Shown here: positions 53,957 to 62,173 of the stretch, in pieces
How positions within the stretch are numbered: position 1 is the first letter of the stretch
How the letters are laid out: each line of letters opens with the position of its first letter
NCBI RefSeq assembly: GCF_003339585.1
Contig: NZ_QPKF01000001.1
Coordinates: forward strand, 806,001 to 870,000
Direction: 5' to 3'
Source: Exiguobacterium sp. RIT594
Lineage (GTDB): Bacteria > Bacillota > Bacilli > Exiguobacteriales > Exiguobacteriaceae
DNA: 64,000 bases
Notes under the pieces: model-generated
What the model saw: the letters and a program-made list of their open reading frames with translations, nothing else
The model's database searches: none
Told to the model about the DNA's origin: nothing
Position numbers and translations under genes: made by a program

Positions 53957-55163
53957 TAACAATAGCTGGCAACAATGGCCGGAGGAAGAATCAACGACAC
54001 AACCGACGATTTCAGATCCGTCCGTTGATTTAAATCTTGCGGAAACTTCATCCCAACCCACTGTACCGGTCCGTCCGGTTGAAGACATGATTCCAAGTGA
54101 CGTTCCGGTCGAACAACGCCAAAAAATTGAACGGTTACTTCAAGTCATCGATTTAAAAAAATCAGATGCCGTCATGCAGTACGGAGCACCGGTTCAACGC
54201 GAATTGTCACAGTTTTCAGATCAAGTGTTGAGTGAAGTGAAAATGAAAGACGGCGGTGATGCCGGGAAGCTGTTGTCGGATTTAATGCAACGGGTGCGTC
54301 AGATGGATCCTGACACGTTACAGGAAAAGAAAAGTTTCTGGTCAAATGTTCCGGTTATCGGCCGGGCGAAGAAAAAAGCAGAAACGTACTTTTTACAGTA
54401 TGAAAAAATGAGTGCTTATCTGGAAGAAGTCGTCCATAATCTGGATCGCTCCAAATTTGGTCTGATGAAAGATATTACGTTGCTTGATCAAATGTATCAA
54501 AAAAACAAACGATACTTCGAAGAACTGAATCTTTACATTGCAGCAGGGGAAACAAAAATCGCACACGTCAGAGAAAACGAAATCGAACCGTTACGGATGG
54601 AAGTCGAACGGTCACAGGATCAGACCCGGTTACAGGAGTTGAATGATATGATTCAGCTTGCTGATCGATTCGAAAAGAAAATTCACGATTTAAAACTATC
54701 ACGGACGATTAGTTTACAAATGGCTCCCCAAATTCGTGTAATTCAGCAAAACAATCAAATCTTGGCAGAAAAGATTGAATCGGCGGTCGTTAATACGATT
54801 CCACTCTGGAAAAACCAAGTGGTGCTTTCGCTGAGTCTATCACGGCAAAAAACTGCCTTGCAGATGCAGAAAGACGTCACGAATACGACCAATCAATTAC
54901 TGGAACAAAATTCGCGGTTGCTAAAAGATTCTTCCATCGAGATTGCAGAAGAAAATGAAAAAGGAATCGTATCGGTCGAATCCTTGAAAGTGGCGCATCA
55001 AAATCTGATTGAAACGTTGGACGAAACGTTACGGATTCAACAGGACGGTAAACAAAAACGTCGTGATGCGGAACATGAGCTGGAACGAATGGAAAATGAA
55101 TTAAAACAAAAAGTCATGGAAGTGGCTTCAAAAAATCGTGAATTACCAAACCGCCCTTACTAA
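53943..55163 (+). CDS. toxic anion resistance protein (TelA/YaaN family)
   Basis: 406-residue soluble protein with an acidic, Ser/Thr-rich N-terminus (1-55) and long helices to the end. F-W-S-N-V-P-V-I-G near 135 and the Q-I-R-V-I-Q-Q-N-N region near 262 are TelA marks. The family is linked to tellurite and other toxic-anion tolerance. The ATG at 53943 follows AGGAGGAG and lies inside the xpaC end; the open frame back to 53886 is shadow. Pairing with xpaC is common in Bacilli. Confidence 0.87.
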   Translation: MTHSDNNSWQQWPEEESTTQPTISDPSVDLNLAETSSQPTVPVRPVEDMIPSDVPVEQRQKIERLLQVIDLKKSDAVMQYGAPVQRELSQFSDQVLSEVKMKDGGDAGKLLSDLMQRVRQMDPDTLQEKKSFWSNVPVIGRAKKKAETYFLQYEKMSAYLEEVVHNLDRSKFGLMKDITLLDQMYQKNKRYFEELNLYIAAGETKIAHVRENEIEPLRMEVERSQDQTRLQELNDMIQLADRFEKKIHDLKLSRTISLQMAPQIRVIQQNNQILAEKIESAVVNTIPLWKNQVVLSLSLSRQKTALQMQKDVTNTTNQLLEQNSRLLKDSSIEIAEENEKGIVSVESLKVAHQNLIETLDETLRIQQDGKQKRRDAEHELERMENELKQKVMEVASKNRELPNRPY

Positions 55164-55197
55164 GGAACACATTTATGTGTTCCTTAGTGGTTTATTC
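55160..55197 (+). terminator. perfect inverted repeat at the end of telA
   Basis: CTAAGGAACACAT-TT-ATGTGTTCCTTAG, 13 pairs, starting in the telA stop codon. The tail TGGTTTATTC is only weakly T-rich, so termination may be partial and let RNA polymerase run into the deaminase gene. Confidence 0.65.
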
Positions 55198-55215
55198 AAA
55201 AAGGAGAGATGTGTG

Positions 55216-55797
55216 ATGAAAAAACAACATCAATGGGATACAACCTGGCTTTTATTTGCGCGGATGATGGCGGATCGGCATTCGAAATGTGCTTCAAAAT
55301 CTGTTGCCTGTGTCATCGTCAAGGATGAAAAACCCATTTCGATCGGAATCAACGGCACACCGAGTGGACACATGAATTGCAATGAAATTTATTTAAAACA
55401 AGAGAACATTCTTTATAAAGCCGCAGCAGAAGGACAAAGTCAAAAGCATCCTGATTTGTCTATCGTACATAACGGTCAAGTCTTTTACCGCTGTGACAAT
55501 CAGGAAGAACACCATGAATGGTCGAAGATGAATGAGATTCACGCTGAAATCAATGCACTCGGAAAACTGGCGGCAGATTCGACCAGTGCCCGTCATGCGA
55601 CAGCATACGTGACCCACAGTCCATGCCATGCCTGCAGTTTGGCTTTGATCGCCTCAAAAATCGACCGTGTTGTTTATTCGACAGGATATGAATATGGGGA
55701 TGGATTGACACTCATGCGTCAAAGCGGGATTGAAGTGCTTCATCGTCCCTTAACAGAAGAATATTTTCTTGAAAGAATTTTCGATAAAGACTTGTAA
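55216..55797 (+). CDS. deoxycytidylate (dCMP) deaminase
   Basis: Zinc enzyme turning dCMP to dUMP for dTTP synthesis. 193 residues; His109-A-Glu111 and P-Cys137-H-A-Cys140 form the zinc and catalytic site. S-I-G-I-N-G-T-P-S-G near 42-51 is the substrate loop. The length fits the ComEB/T4-type family. An insert of about 40 residues with His and Cys (about 55-105) may bind a second zinc. ATG at 55216 after AAAGGAGAG. Next to telA with only a weak hairpin between. Linked in role with dfrA at the window end. Confidence 0.87.
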   Translation: MKKQHQWDTTWLLFARMMADRHSKCASKSVACVIVKDEKPISIGINGTPSGHMNCNEIYLKQENILYKAAAEGQSQKHPDLSIVHNGQVFYRCDNQEEHHEWSKMNEIHAEINALGKLAADSTSARHATAYVTHSPCHACSLALIASKIDRVVYSTGYEYGDGLTLMRQSGIEVLHRPLTEEYFLERIFDKDL

Positions 55798-55861
55798 ACG
55801 CTTCCATCACATTGTATTATGAAATTAAGCATTGCCATGGTAATTATTCACTCTTCCATTC

Positions 55862-55897
55862 GGGATAACTTCAGACGAAGTTGTCCCACTTTTTTTT
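55862..55897 (+). terminator. terminator downstream of the dCMP deaminase
   Basis: GGGATAACTTC / GAAGTTGTCCC eleven-pair stem (one T-G), four-base loop, then eight T. It lies 65 bases after the stop. Confidence 0.88.
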
Positions 55898-55907
55898 GAA
55901 AAATAAA

Positions 55908-56050
55908 TTGACATATTTCCAATATTCTGCAATGATGTATATAGAATATGACGAAGCGGAATGCCGCATTTTCATTAGAATTGTCTATCAAGGAGCTGGA
56001 ATGCCAGGTCGTTGAAAAAAAGTCCTGACTCAAATGAGTCAGGACTTTTT
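55908..56050 (+). ncRNA. candidate small RNA with twin GGAATGCC hairpins
   Basis: Between the terminator at 55862-55897 and that at 56016-56050 lies about 110 bases with its own possible promoter (TTGACA at 55908, 17-base spacer, AATGAT at 55931). Two short hairpins share the loop and closing pairs: GCGG-AATG-CCGC (55956-55967) and CTGG-AATG-CCAG (55996-56007). No open frame longer than four codons follows the only ribosome-like site (AAGGAG). A small RNA is the simplest reading, but it rests on eye inspection only. Confidence 0.35.
56016..56050. terminator. bidirectional terminator before the gene at 56.06 kb
   Basis: AGTCCTGACTCA / TGAGTCAGGACT twelve-pair stem, two-base loop, flanked by A6 on the left and T on the right. 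Ends the minus-strand gene six bases after its stop and may end the plus-strand unit before it. Confidence 0.9.
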
Positions 56051-56056
56051 GTATGA

Positions 56057-56539
56057 TTACTGCAGAATAGCCCAGGAAGTTTGAAGACGCTCGGCTCGAA
56101 TGAGCGCCTTTTTCGCTGTCGCGCCGGCTAACACCGTCAGCAAACGTTGGCAGAGAATGTCCGGTTGTGTTTGATGAAGAAACAGTTGTTGGATGAACCG
56201 CGAGAAAACGACATCGTTCGTTGCGAGTTGCCGTTTTAACGTTGAATGGGACATCTGATTGATTTCATCCGCACCCAAACCCGCTCCCGGATTAAATGAG
56301 GATATAATCAACAGCTTAACAGGAGTAGCATCAAGCGATAAACCAAGTGATTCAACCTGTTGGCATGCTAAGACCATTTCTTGATAGATGAGTTGGTGTA
56401 ACAAACAAGGCTCTTTCAGAACAAGCGGATCATAAACAGAGACGGCTTGGCGAAGTTGTTCACGTGTTACGGTAGATGGATTCGGCTCCGATACTGAATC
56501 TTGAACCATGTCATAACAAGTCGATAATGAAAAAATCAT
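56057..56539 (-). CDS. hypothetical protein
   Basis: 160-residue protein, mostly helical with several Cys (near 8, 55, 69, 139). No family recognised and no signal peptide or membrane helix. ATG with AAGGAGG upstream. The base string GGAATGCCGG lies between that site and the ATG, repeating the GGAATGCC of the candidate small RNA on the other side of its terminator. It has a good promoter and a terminator of its own. Confidence 0.6.
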   Translation of the reverse strand: MIFSLSTCYDMVQDSVSEPNPSTVTREQLRQAVSVYDPLVLKEPCLLHQLIYQEMVLACQQVESLGLSLDATPVKLLIISSFNPGAGLGADEINQMSHSTLKRQLATNDVVFSRFIQQLFLHQTQPDILCQRLLTVLAGATAKKALIRAERLQTSWAILQ

Positions 56540-56581
56540 CCGGCATTCCTCCTTATCATGGATAATTTGTCTTCACTTGTC

Positions 56582-56610
56582 ATTTTAAATCATAAATGAA
56601 GCGCTTACAA
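56582..56610 (-). promoter_or_regulatory. promoter of the 160-residue hypothetical gene
   Basis: On the minus strand TTGTAA, 17-base spacer, TAAAAT, about 43 bases before the start codon. Confidence 0.6.
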
Positions 56611-56686
56611 TGAATGTTTTAACATATGCAGGAACAGAAAAGATTTGTTATCATGAAAGGCAGAGTAAATGAGAGGAGTGTTGACG

Positions 56687-57877
56687 ATGATTCGATTATT
56701 TAAAGCCATTCCGGAGCTTGAGATGCCGGTTTATAGCGGACAAGACTATCCACTCGAAGGAACCGAGACGACATCCGGCTTTCTGATTTCCAATCATGTT
56801 CCGGGAGAACAGGTAGAAGAAACCCTACTCGTCGCATCGGCTGAAATTAAAACGAGCCAGACAGGTCGTGAATGGTTACAATTTACCTTCAACTCTCCAA
56901 GTGGTGCATGTAAGGGAAAACAATGGTTGAACCAAGGGACAGCGGAAGAGGCGATGCGTCCTTATCTTGAGACCGGTATCGTGCATATCTCTGCCAAAGT
57001 CGAAGAATATCCCGTTGATTCCGGCAACAAGTCATTAACCGTTCAGCGGGTGAAAGCGGTTCACGATCAATCCGGCACGGCATTTTTACCGCAAATGCCT
57101 GCCGGTGAATCTGCACGTGACTACCGTAATCAATTAATTGGTCTGATCGATGAGATGCAGGCACCGCTTCGACAAGTAGCACACCGTGTTTTATCGACAT
57201 ATTGGGAGGATTTTTCGACCCGCCCGGCGGCATTGTATCATCACCATGCCTATATCGGCGGATTGTTGAAACATACGGCTTGTATGATGACGATTGGTTT
57301 TGGAATCTGTCAATCGGAACGGCCGAACTTGACGCTCTTACAATGTATCCAAGAAGCCGAAGCGGATCATAAAAACGACTTGTTCCAGGCGAGTGACCGG
57401 GATATGCGTCAATTTGCCTGGGATGACAGTTTTGATGCCTTATATCAGGCGGCACGTTCGATTGCCTTGTTGAACGAACGTCCACATCAGGATGAATTAC
57501 TGTTGGGGATTTTGTTGCATGATATTGGAAAAATCTTTGAATATACCCATCTCGGAGCGAGCGAGGACCGTTTTTCCCGTTTGGTCCAAGCAGAACCGGT
57601 CGATGAAAAACTGTCCGGTATTGCCTTAGATCCGAACGGTGTGTTGATGGGACATATGCCATATGGATGTTTTGTTTTGGAACAAGCGCTACAAACAGAA
57701 GCAGTCCGACTTCCGGTTGATCAGTACCACCGGTTAATGCATATGATTTTATCGCATCATGGCAAAAAAGAGTGGGGATCAAGCGTCACCCCGCAGACGA
57801 CAGACGCCTGGTATTTACATGCCATCGACTTACTGGATGCACGAAAAGAAAAATGGCGGCAGTCGCAGTTAACTTAA
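56687..57877 (+). CDS. 3'-5' exoribonuclease, YhaM-like, with insertions
   Basis: N-terminal OB-fold part (about 25-130) followed by an HD phosphohydrolase-type nuclease domain. Metal-binding residues fit the YhaM pattern: H-H-H near 185-187, H196, H278-D279, H323 and the end motif S-H-H-G-K-K-E-W-G at 356-364. At 396 residues it is about 80 longer than B. subtilis YhaM; the extra sequence lies between the first His and the HD pair (about 208-266) and after the HD pair (about 288-316). YhaM trims the 3' end of RNA. ATG at 56687 after GAGAGGAG. Confidence 0.82.
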   Translation: MIRLFKAIPELEMPVYSGQDYPLEGTETTSGFLISNHVPGEQVEETLLVASAEIKTSQTGREWLQFTFNSPSGACKGKQWLNQGTAEEAMRPYLETGIVHISAKVEEYPVDSGNKSLTVQRVKAVHDQSGTAFLPQMPAGESARDYRNQLIGLIDEMQAPLRQVAHRVLSTYWEDFSTRPAALYHHHAYIGGLLKHTACMMTIGFGICQSERPNLTLLQCIQEAEADHKNDLFQASDRDMRQFAWDDSFDALYQAARSIALLNERPHQDELLLGILLHDIGKIFEYTHLGASEDRFSRLVQAEPVDEKLSGIALDPNGVLMGHMPYGCFVLEQALQTEAVRLPVDQYHRLMHMILSHHGKKEWGSSVTPQTTDAWYLHAIDLLDARKEKWRQSQLT

Positions 57878-57888
57878 GGAGTGAACAC

Positions 57889-58848
57889 ATGTCATCACGA
57901 ATTCAAACAACCCTCGTCACGGGTTTTTTAGGGGCAGGGAAAACAACATTATTGAACCGGATTGTTGCGAATCCGATTGAAAAAGTGGCTTTACTTGTCA
58001 ATGAAGTCGGTGCCGTAAACATTGATGAGGCGCTGATCGAACGCAGTGACGAGGAAGTCATTGAACTTACAAACGGCTGTATCTGCTGTTCCATTCGTGG
58101 CGATTTGCGGGATGCGTTGCTCCGGATTGCTAAAAAAAGACGGGACGGTGAGATGGCCTTTGACCGTTTGATTGTCGAAACGACAGGGATTGCCGATCCG
58201 GGTCCAATCTTACAGACGTTTTACTTTGAACCGGCAGTCGAGCAACAGTATCACATCTCGAGTGTCATTACAGTCGTCGATGCCTATCAACTGGAACGGC
58301 AATTGACGTTTGAAGAAAATGTCCGTCAAATCGGCTTTGCGGACACTTTGTTGTTAAATAAAACCGATTTGATTTCGGCGGACGAGGTCACGGTGGCAGC
58401 CAAACGCTTATCGGAACTAAATCCAACGGCATTGATTCTACCGACGATCGAATCGGACACGCCGATTCAACAGTTATTCGAAACGTTTCATTTCCCGAAG
58501 CAGGAAGAAGAGCGGCTGGCACACCAAACAGACGGTTTGCAAAAAGCAGCGGAGTCCTTCACCGCGTTGACGATTACCGAACAAGTCCCGTTGCACCGGC
58601 AACGCTTCGGTGCCGTTCTTCGGGAAATTCTCGAAGCGTATGCGGAAGATTTATATCGTTATAAAGGAATCATTCATTTCTCGGATACGAATCGGAAAAT
58701 CATTTTACAAGGAACAGGCATGATTTACGGAACGGCAACACGTGGTGAATTTGAAGGACTGAAACAAACAACGCTGGTCTTCATCGGAAAAAATTTAGAT
58801 GAACAAGCGATTCGAAAAGGTGTAAAGGCGGCGAGAGAACATGGTTGA
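57889..58848 (+). CDS. CobW/COG0523 family GTPase (probable zinc chaperone)
   Basis: 319-residue G3E GTPase. Walker A G-F-L-G-A-G-K-T at 12-19, the metal site C-I-C-C at 64-67, E-T-T-G near 103 and N-K-T-D near 175. No His-rich tail is present. Family members insert or deliver metals, often zinc under shortage. ATG at 57889 after AAGGAG, 12 bases from the yhaM stop; overlaps the RNase H gene by eight bases. No Zur-type operator was seen. Confidence 0.88.
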   Translation: MSSRIQTTLVTGFLGAGKTTLLNRIVANPIEKVALLVNEVGAVNIDEALIERSDEEVIELTNGCICCSIRGDLRDALLRIAKKRRDGEMAFDRLIVETTGIADPGPILQTFYFEPAVEQQYHISSVITVVDAYQLERQLTFEENVRQIGFADTLLLNKTDLISADEVTVAAKRLSELNPTALILPTIESDTPIQQLFETFHFPKQEEERLAHQTDGLQKAAESFTALTITEQVPLHRQRFGAVLREILEAYAEDLYRYKGIIHFSDTNRKIILQGTGMIYGTATRGEFEGLKQTTLVFIGKNLDEQAIRKGVKAAREHG

Positions 58849-59236
58849 ATTATATTTTGACGGAGCAGTCCGTCCCTCGAATGATGATGCGGCAGTCGGG
58901 ATTTTTTGCAAAAATTCAGAAGGTCAGGTCATCGAACGGACATTTAGGATTACGGCTGAGAATAATCATGAAGCTGAATTTCAGGCATTTTTAAAAGCAG
59001 TGGAATTAGCGGAAGAATTATTGGCACAAGGGGAAAGTGTATTTTCTTTCCGAACGGATTCAGAAGCCGTTTCGTTGGCAGTCGAACGCGAGTTTGCCAA
59101 AAATAAGCGGATTCAGATTTATTTTGATCCGGCATTCGAACGGTTTTCCCGTTTACCGCTAGCATTCGTCAAATGGATTCCGCGATCGGAAAATAAAGCT
59201 GATCGAGTGGCAAAAGATGCTTTAAATGAATATTAA
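58841..59236 (+). CDS. RNase H-like protein (reverse transcriptase-like, YpdQ type)
   Basis: 131-residue RNase HI fold. The four acidic active-site residues are all there: Asp7 in Y-F-D-G-A, Glu46 in N-N-H-E-A-E-F, Asp73 in R-T-D-S and Asp121 in N-K-A-D-R-V-A-K. It should cut the RNA strand of RNA-DNA hybrids, though Gram-positive proteins of this subgroup are sometimes inactive. Last gene of the set yhaM-GTPase-RNase H. Confidence 0.87.
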   Translation: MVELYFDGAVRPSNDDAAVGIFCKNSEGQVIERTFRITAENNHEAEFQAFLKAVELAEELLAQGESVFSFRTDSEAVSLAVEREFAKNKRIQIYFDPAFERFSRLPLAFVKWIPRSENKADRVAKDALNEY

Positions 59237-59238
59237 TC

Positions 59239-59277
59239 AAAAAACTGGTCGGATCTCACAGATCCGGCCAGTTTTTT
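59239..59277. terminator. bidirectional terminator between the RNase H and CorC-type genes
   Basis: AAAAAACTGGTCGGATCT / AGATCCGGCCAGTTTTTT, 18 pairs with one T-G, three-base loop, A and T runs on either side. Confidence 0.93.
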
Positions 59278-60584
59278 CATGGAGACGTCTCATCGACCGG
59301 ATCTTCCAGTCGTTCGACTAAGATTTGATCAATCCGCCGACCATCCAAGTCAACGACCTCGAAACGATAACCGTTGCTCGTCACGTGACTTCCCCGGACC
59401 GGAAATTCGCCGAGCAGATATAAGACGAGTCCAGCCACCGTATGATACGTGTTTTTTGCTTCGCCCGGTAAATCTGTTTTGATACCAAGAACACGTTTCA
59501 GGTCATCAATATGCAACAACCCATCCGCCAGGTAAGATCCATCCGTCCGTTGCACCAGTTCCGGCTCCTCTTCGACCGTCGAGATTTCACCGACAAATGC
59601 TTCGAGAATATCAAACAACGTAATCATTCCCAAAAAACCGCCATACTCGTCGAGCACAAAGGCAATCGAAACCGTTTCCTTCCGCATCCGTTCGAGCAGG
59701 ACGGTCGCTTGCAATTGTTTTGGGACAATGAGGGGTGTATGAATCATCGATTCAATCACAGCTATCGGTTGCTCGGCAGCCAGGATTTCCTTCGCATCGA
59801 TGTATCCGACGAAGTGATCCAAATCACCGTGACCGACGGGAAGATTCCGGTGTTTTGCAGTCCGTAAATCAGCTAAGATTTGTTCCGGTGAGTCCGTTAA
59901 GTCAATCCATTCCGTCACCGTACGCGGTTCCATTAATTCATAGGCTAACTGATCATGAAAGGCAAATACCCGAGAGACCTGTTCTGCTTCTGACATGGCG
60001 AACGTTCCTTCTTTCGTCCCGCGAATCAGTAATTGTTTAACCTCATCTTCCGTCTCGTCTTCCGTTTGAAGGCGATCAAGTCCGATCATCCGAAAAATAA
60101 CACTTGTGGATTTACTTAAGATGAAGATAAATGGTCTTAAAATACTCGAGAATAAGCGCATTGGTTGTGCCAAGACCATCGTGACACGTTCCGGACTGAC
60201 AAGGGCGATGCGTTTCGGGACCAGTTCACCGACAACGAGCGATAAGTAGGTGATGATGGTGACGACCACGATATAGCCGACCGTACTGGCATAAGGAGCC
60301 AACCACTCAAAACGGGCGAGCCAGTCAATTAACGGAGCGGATAAAGCAGCACCGCCAAAGGCCCCGTTGATGATGCCAATCAAGGTAATGCCGACTTGAA
60401 CGGTCGACAGCAAATCCGTCGGACGTTCCAAAAAGTCGAGGGCTATTTGAGCGGATTTTTTTCCGTCGTCCGCATATTGTTGCAGCTTGGATTTTTTGGA
60501 GGACAGTAAAGCCAGTTCCGTCATCGCAAATACTCCGTTCGCCAGAATTAAAAGTAAAACAATTGTTAAGTTAATCAACCACAT
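59277..60584 (-). CDS. CNNM/CorC family membrane protein with CBS domains
   Basis: 435 residues: DUF21 membrane domain (about 1-190, four helices), a CBS pair (about 205-325) and a CorC_HlyC domain (about 345-425). Members are magnesium-related transporters or efflux regulators, formerly called hemolysins. ATG with AAAAGGAGTG upstream. Reads away from fumC; converges on the RNase H gene. Confidence 0.9.
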   Translation of the reverse strand: MWLINLTIVLLLILANGVFAMTELALLSSKKSKLQQYADDGKKSAQIALDFLERPTDLLSTVQVGITLIGIINGAFGGAALSAPLIDWLARFEWLAPYASTVGYIVVVTIITYLSLVVGELVPKRIALVSPERVTMVLAQPMRLFSSILRPFIFILSKSTSVIFRMIGLDRLQTEDETEDEVKQLLIRGTKEGTFAMSEAEQVSRVFAFHDQLAYELMEPRTVTEWIDLTDSPEQILADLRTAKHRNLPVGHGDLDHFVGYIDAKEILAAEQPIAVIESMIHTPLIVPKQLQATVLLERMRKETVSIAFVLDEYGGFLGMITLFDILEAFVGEISTVEEEPELVQRTDGSYLADGLLHIDDLKRVLGIKTDLPGEAKNTYHTVAGLVLYLLGEFPVRGSHVTSNGYRFEVVDLDGRRIDQILVERLEDPVDETSP

Positions 60585-60700
60585 CTAGCATTCACTCCTT
60601 TTTGATAACAAACTATTCCCCAAACTGGCCTCTATCATTCCCATTCGTGACGGTTTCCGTTAAACTATTAATGTATCAGCAGATAAAGGGGGAAATTAGC

Positions 60701-62095
60701 ATGGAATACCGTTTAGAACACGACACGATGGGGGAAATTCGTGTCCCGGAAGCACAAGAATGGGGAGCACAAACACAACGGAGCTTGGAAAACTTTAAGA
60801 TTGGAACAGAAAAAATGCCGATTGAAATCATTCGGGCATTTGCGGTTCTCAAAAAAGGAGCGGCTTTAGCCAATCGTGATTTAGGTGTCCTTGATCAAGA
60901 GAAAGCCGAAGTGATTGCCGAAGTATGTGACGAAATCATCGCCGGACAATTCGACGCAGAATTTCCACTGGTCGTTTGGCAAACCGGATCCGGTACACAG
61001 TCGAACATGAACGTCAATGAAGTCGTCGCACGTGTCGCGACACGGAAACTTGCCGAACGGGGAAGCAAGCAAGTCATTCATCCAAATGACGATGTCAACA
61101 AATCACAGAGTTCGAACGATACATATCCGACCGCGATGCATATCGCAGCGAAAACGATTGTCATCGATCAACTGTTGCCAGCGATTGATGCCATCCATGC
61201 GACGCTCGACGAGAAAGCAAAAGCCTTCTCAGACATCGTCAAAATTGGCCGGACACATTTACAGGACGCAACACCAATCACACTGGGACAAGAAATCAGT
61301 GGGTGGGTCCGTATGTTACAGCTTTCGAAAAAGATGATTGAGTTGACGTTAGAGCCATTGACGGAGCTAGCCATTGGCGGGACTGCAGTCGGAACCGGAA
61401 TCAATGCCCATCCAGAATTCGGAGACCGGGCAGCTGAAAAAATGAGTCAAGAAACGGGGAAATCATTTGTCAGCGCAGAAAATAAGTTCCATGCCTTAAC
61501 AAGTCATGATCAACTCGTCTTTTCACATGGCGCCATCAAGGCGCTGGCGATGGATGCGATGAAAATCGCCAATGATGTCCGCTGGTTGGCATCGGGTCCT
61601 CGTGCCGGAATTGGTGAAATCACGATACCGGAAAATGAACCGGGAAGTTCCATCATGCCTGGAAAGGTCAACCCGACACAAAGTGAAGCGCTGACAATGG
61701 TAGCCGCTCAAGTTCTCGGAAATGATGCGACAATCGGTTTTGCAGCAAGCCAAGGGAACTTTGAATTAAATGTCTTTAAACCGGTCATCATGTATAACTA
61801 CATCCAATCGGTTCGTTTATTGACGGACGCCCTTCAATCCTTTAATGACCATTGTGCCATCGGAATCGAGCCGGAACGGACGGTCATTGCCGAGAACGTC
61901 GACCGGTCGCTGATGCTTGTTACGGCACTGAATCCGCATATCGGCTATGAAAATGCAGCTCGGATTGCTAAAGCGGCTCATAAAGAGGGTACAACTTTAA
62001 AAGAGGCTGCGCTTGCAACCGGTTTATTGACAGAAGAACAGTATGACCAGTGGATCGTTCCAGCAGAGATGGTCCATCCTAACCTAAAGGCATAA
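60701..62095 (+). CDS. fumC: class II fumarate hydratase
   Basis: Iron-free fumarase of the citric acid cycle, 464 residues. The superfamily signature [10 protein letters not shown] near 316-325 holds the catalytic Ser; [11 protein letters not shown] near 98-108 and S-S-N-D-T-Y-P-T near 137-144 complete the site. The ATG at 60701 follows AAAGGGGGAAA; the frame open to 60602 is non-coding leader. Single gene with terminator. Confidence 0.96.
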   Translation: MEYRLEHDTMGEIRVPEAQEWGAQTQRSLENFKIGTEKMPIEIIRAFAVLKKGAALANRDLGVLDQEKAEVIAEVCDEIIAGQFDAEFPLVVWQTGSGTQSNMNVNEVVARVATRKLAERGSKQVIHPNDDVNKSQSSNDTYPTAMHIAAKTIVIDQLLPAIDAIHATLDEKAKAFSDIVKIGRTHLQDATPITLGQEISGWVRMLQLSKKMIELTLEPLTELAIGGTAVGTGINAHPEFGDRAAEKMSQETGKSFVSAENKFHALTSHDQLVFSHGAIKALAMDAMKIANDVRWLASGPRAGIGEITIPENEPGSSIMPGKVNPTQSEALTMVAAQVLGNDATIGFAASQGNFELNVFKPVIMYNYIQSVRLLTDALQSFNDHCAIGIEPERTVIAENVDRSLMLVTALNPHIGYENAARIAKAAHKEGTTLKEAALATGLLTEEQYDQWIVPAEMVHPNLKA

Positions 62096-62097
62096 TC

Positions 62098-62127
62098 GAA
62101 AACGAGGGTCTTCCCTCGTTTTCTTTT
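62098..62127 (+). terminator. terminator after fumC
   Basis: GAAAACGAGGG / CCCTCGTTTTC eleven pairs, four-base loop, then TTTT. Confidence 0.92.
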
Positions 62128-62173
62128 CAGTCGAACGGATGATTTCGGCTGTATAGAAAGAGAGGGAAGACTT

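Noticed and set aside
56889-57782. 297-codon open frame on the minus strand
   Set aside because: It is antisense to the YhaM-type gene, has no ribosome site, and its composition (rich in His, Arg, Pro, Ser) is that of a shadow frame.
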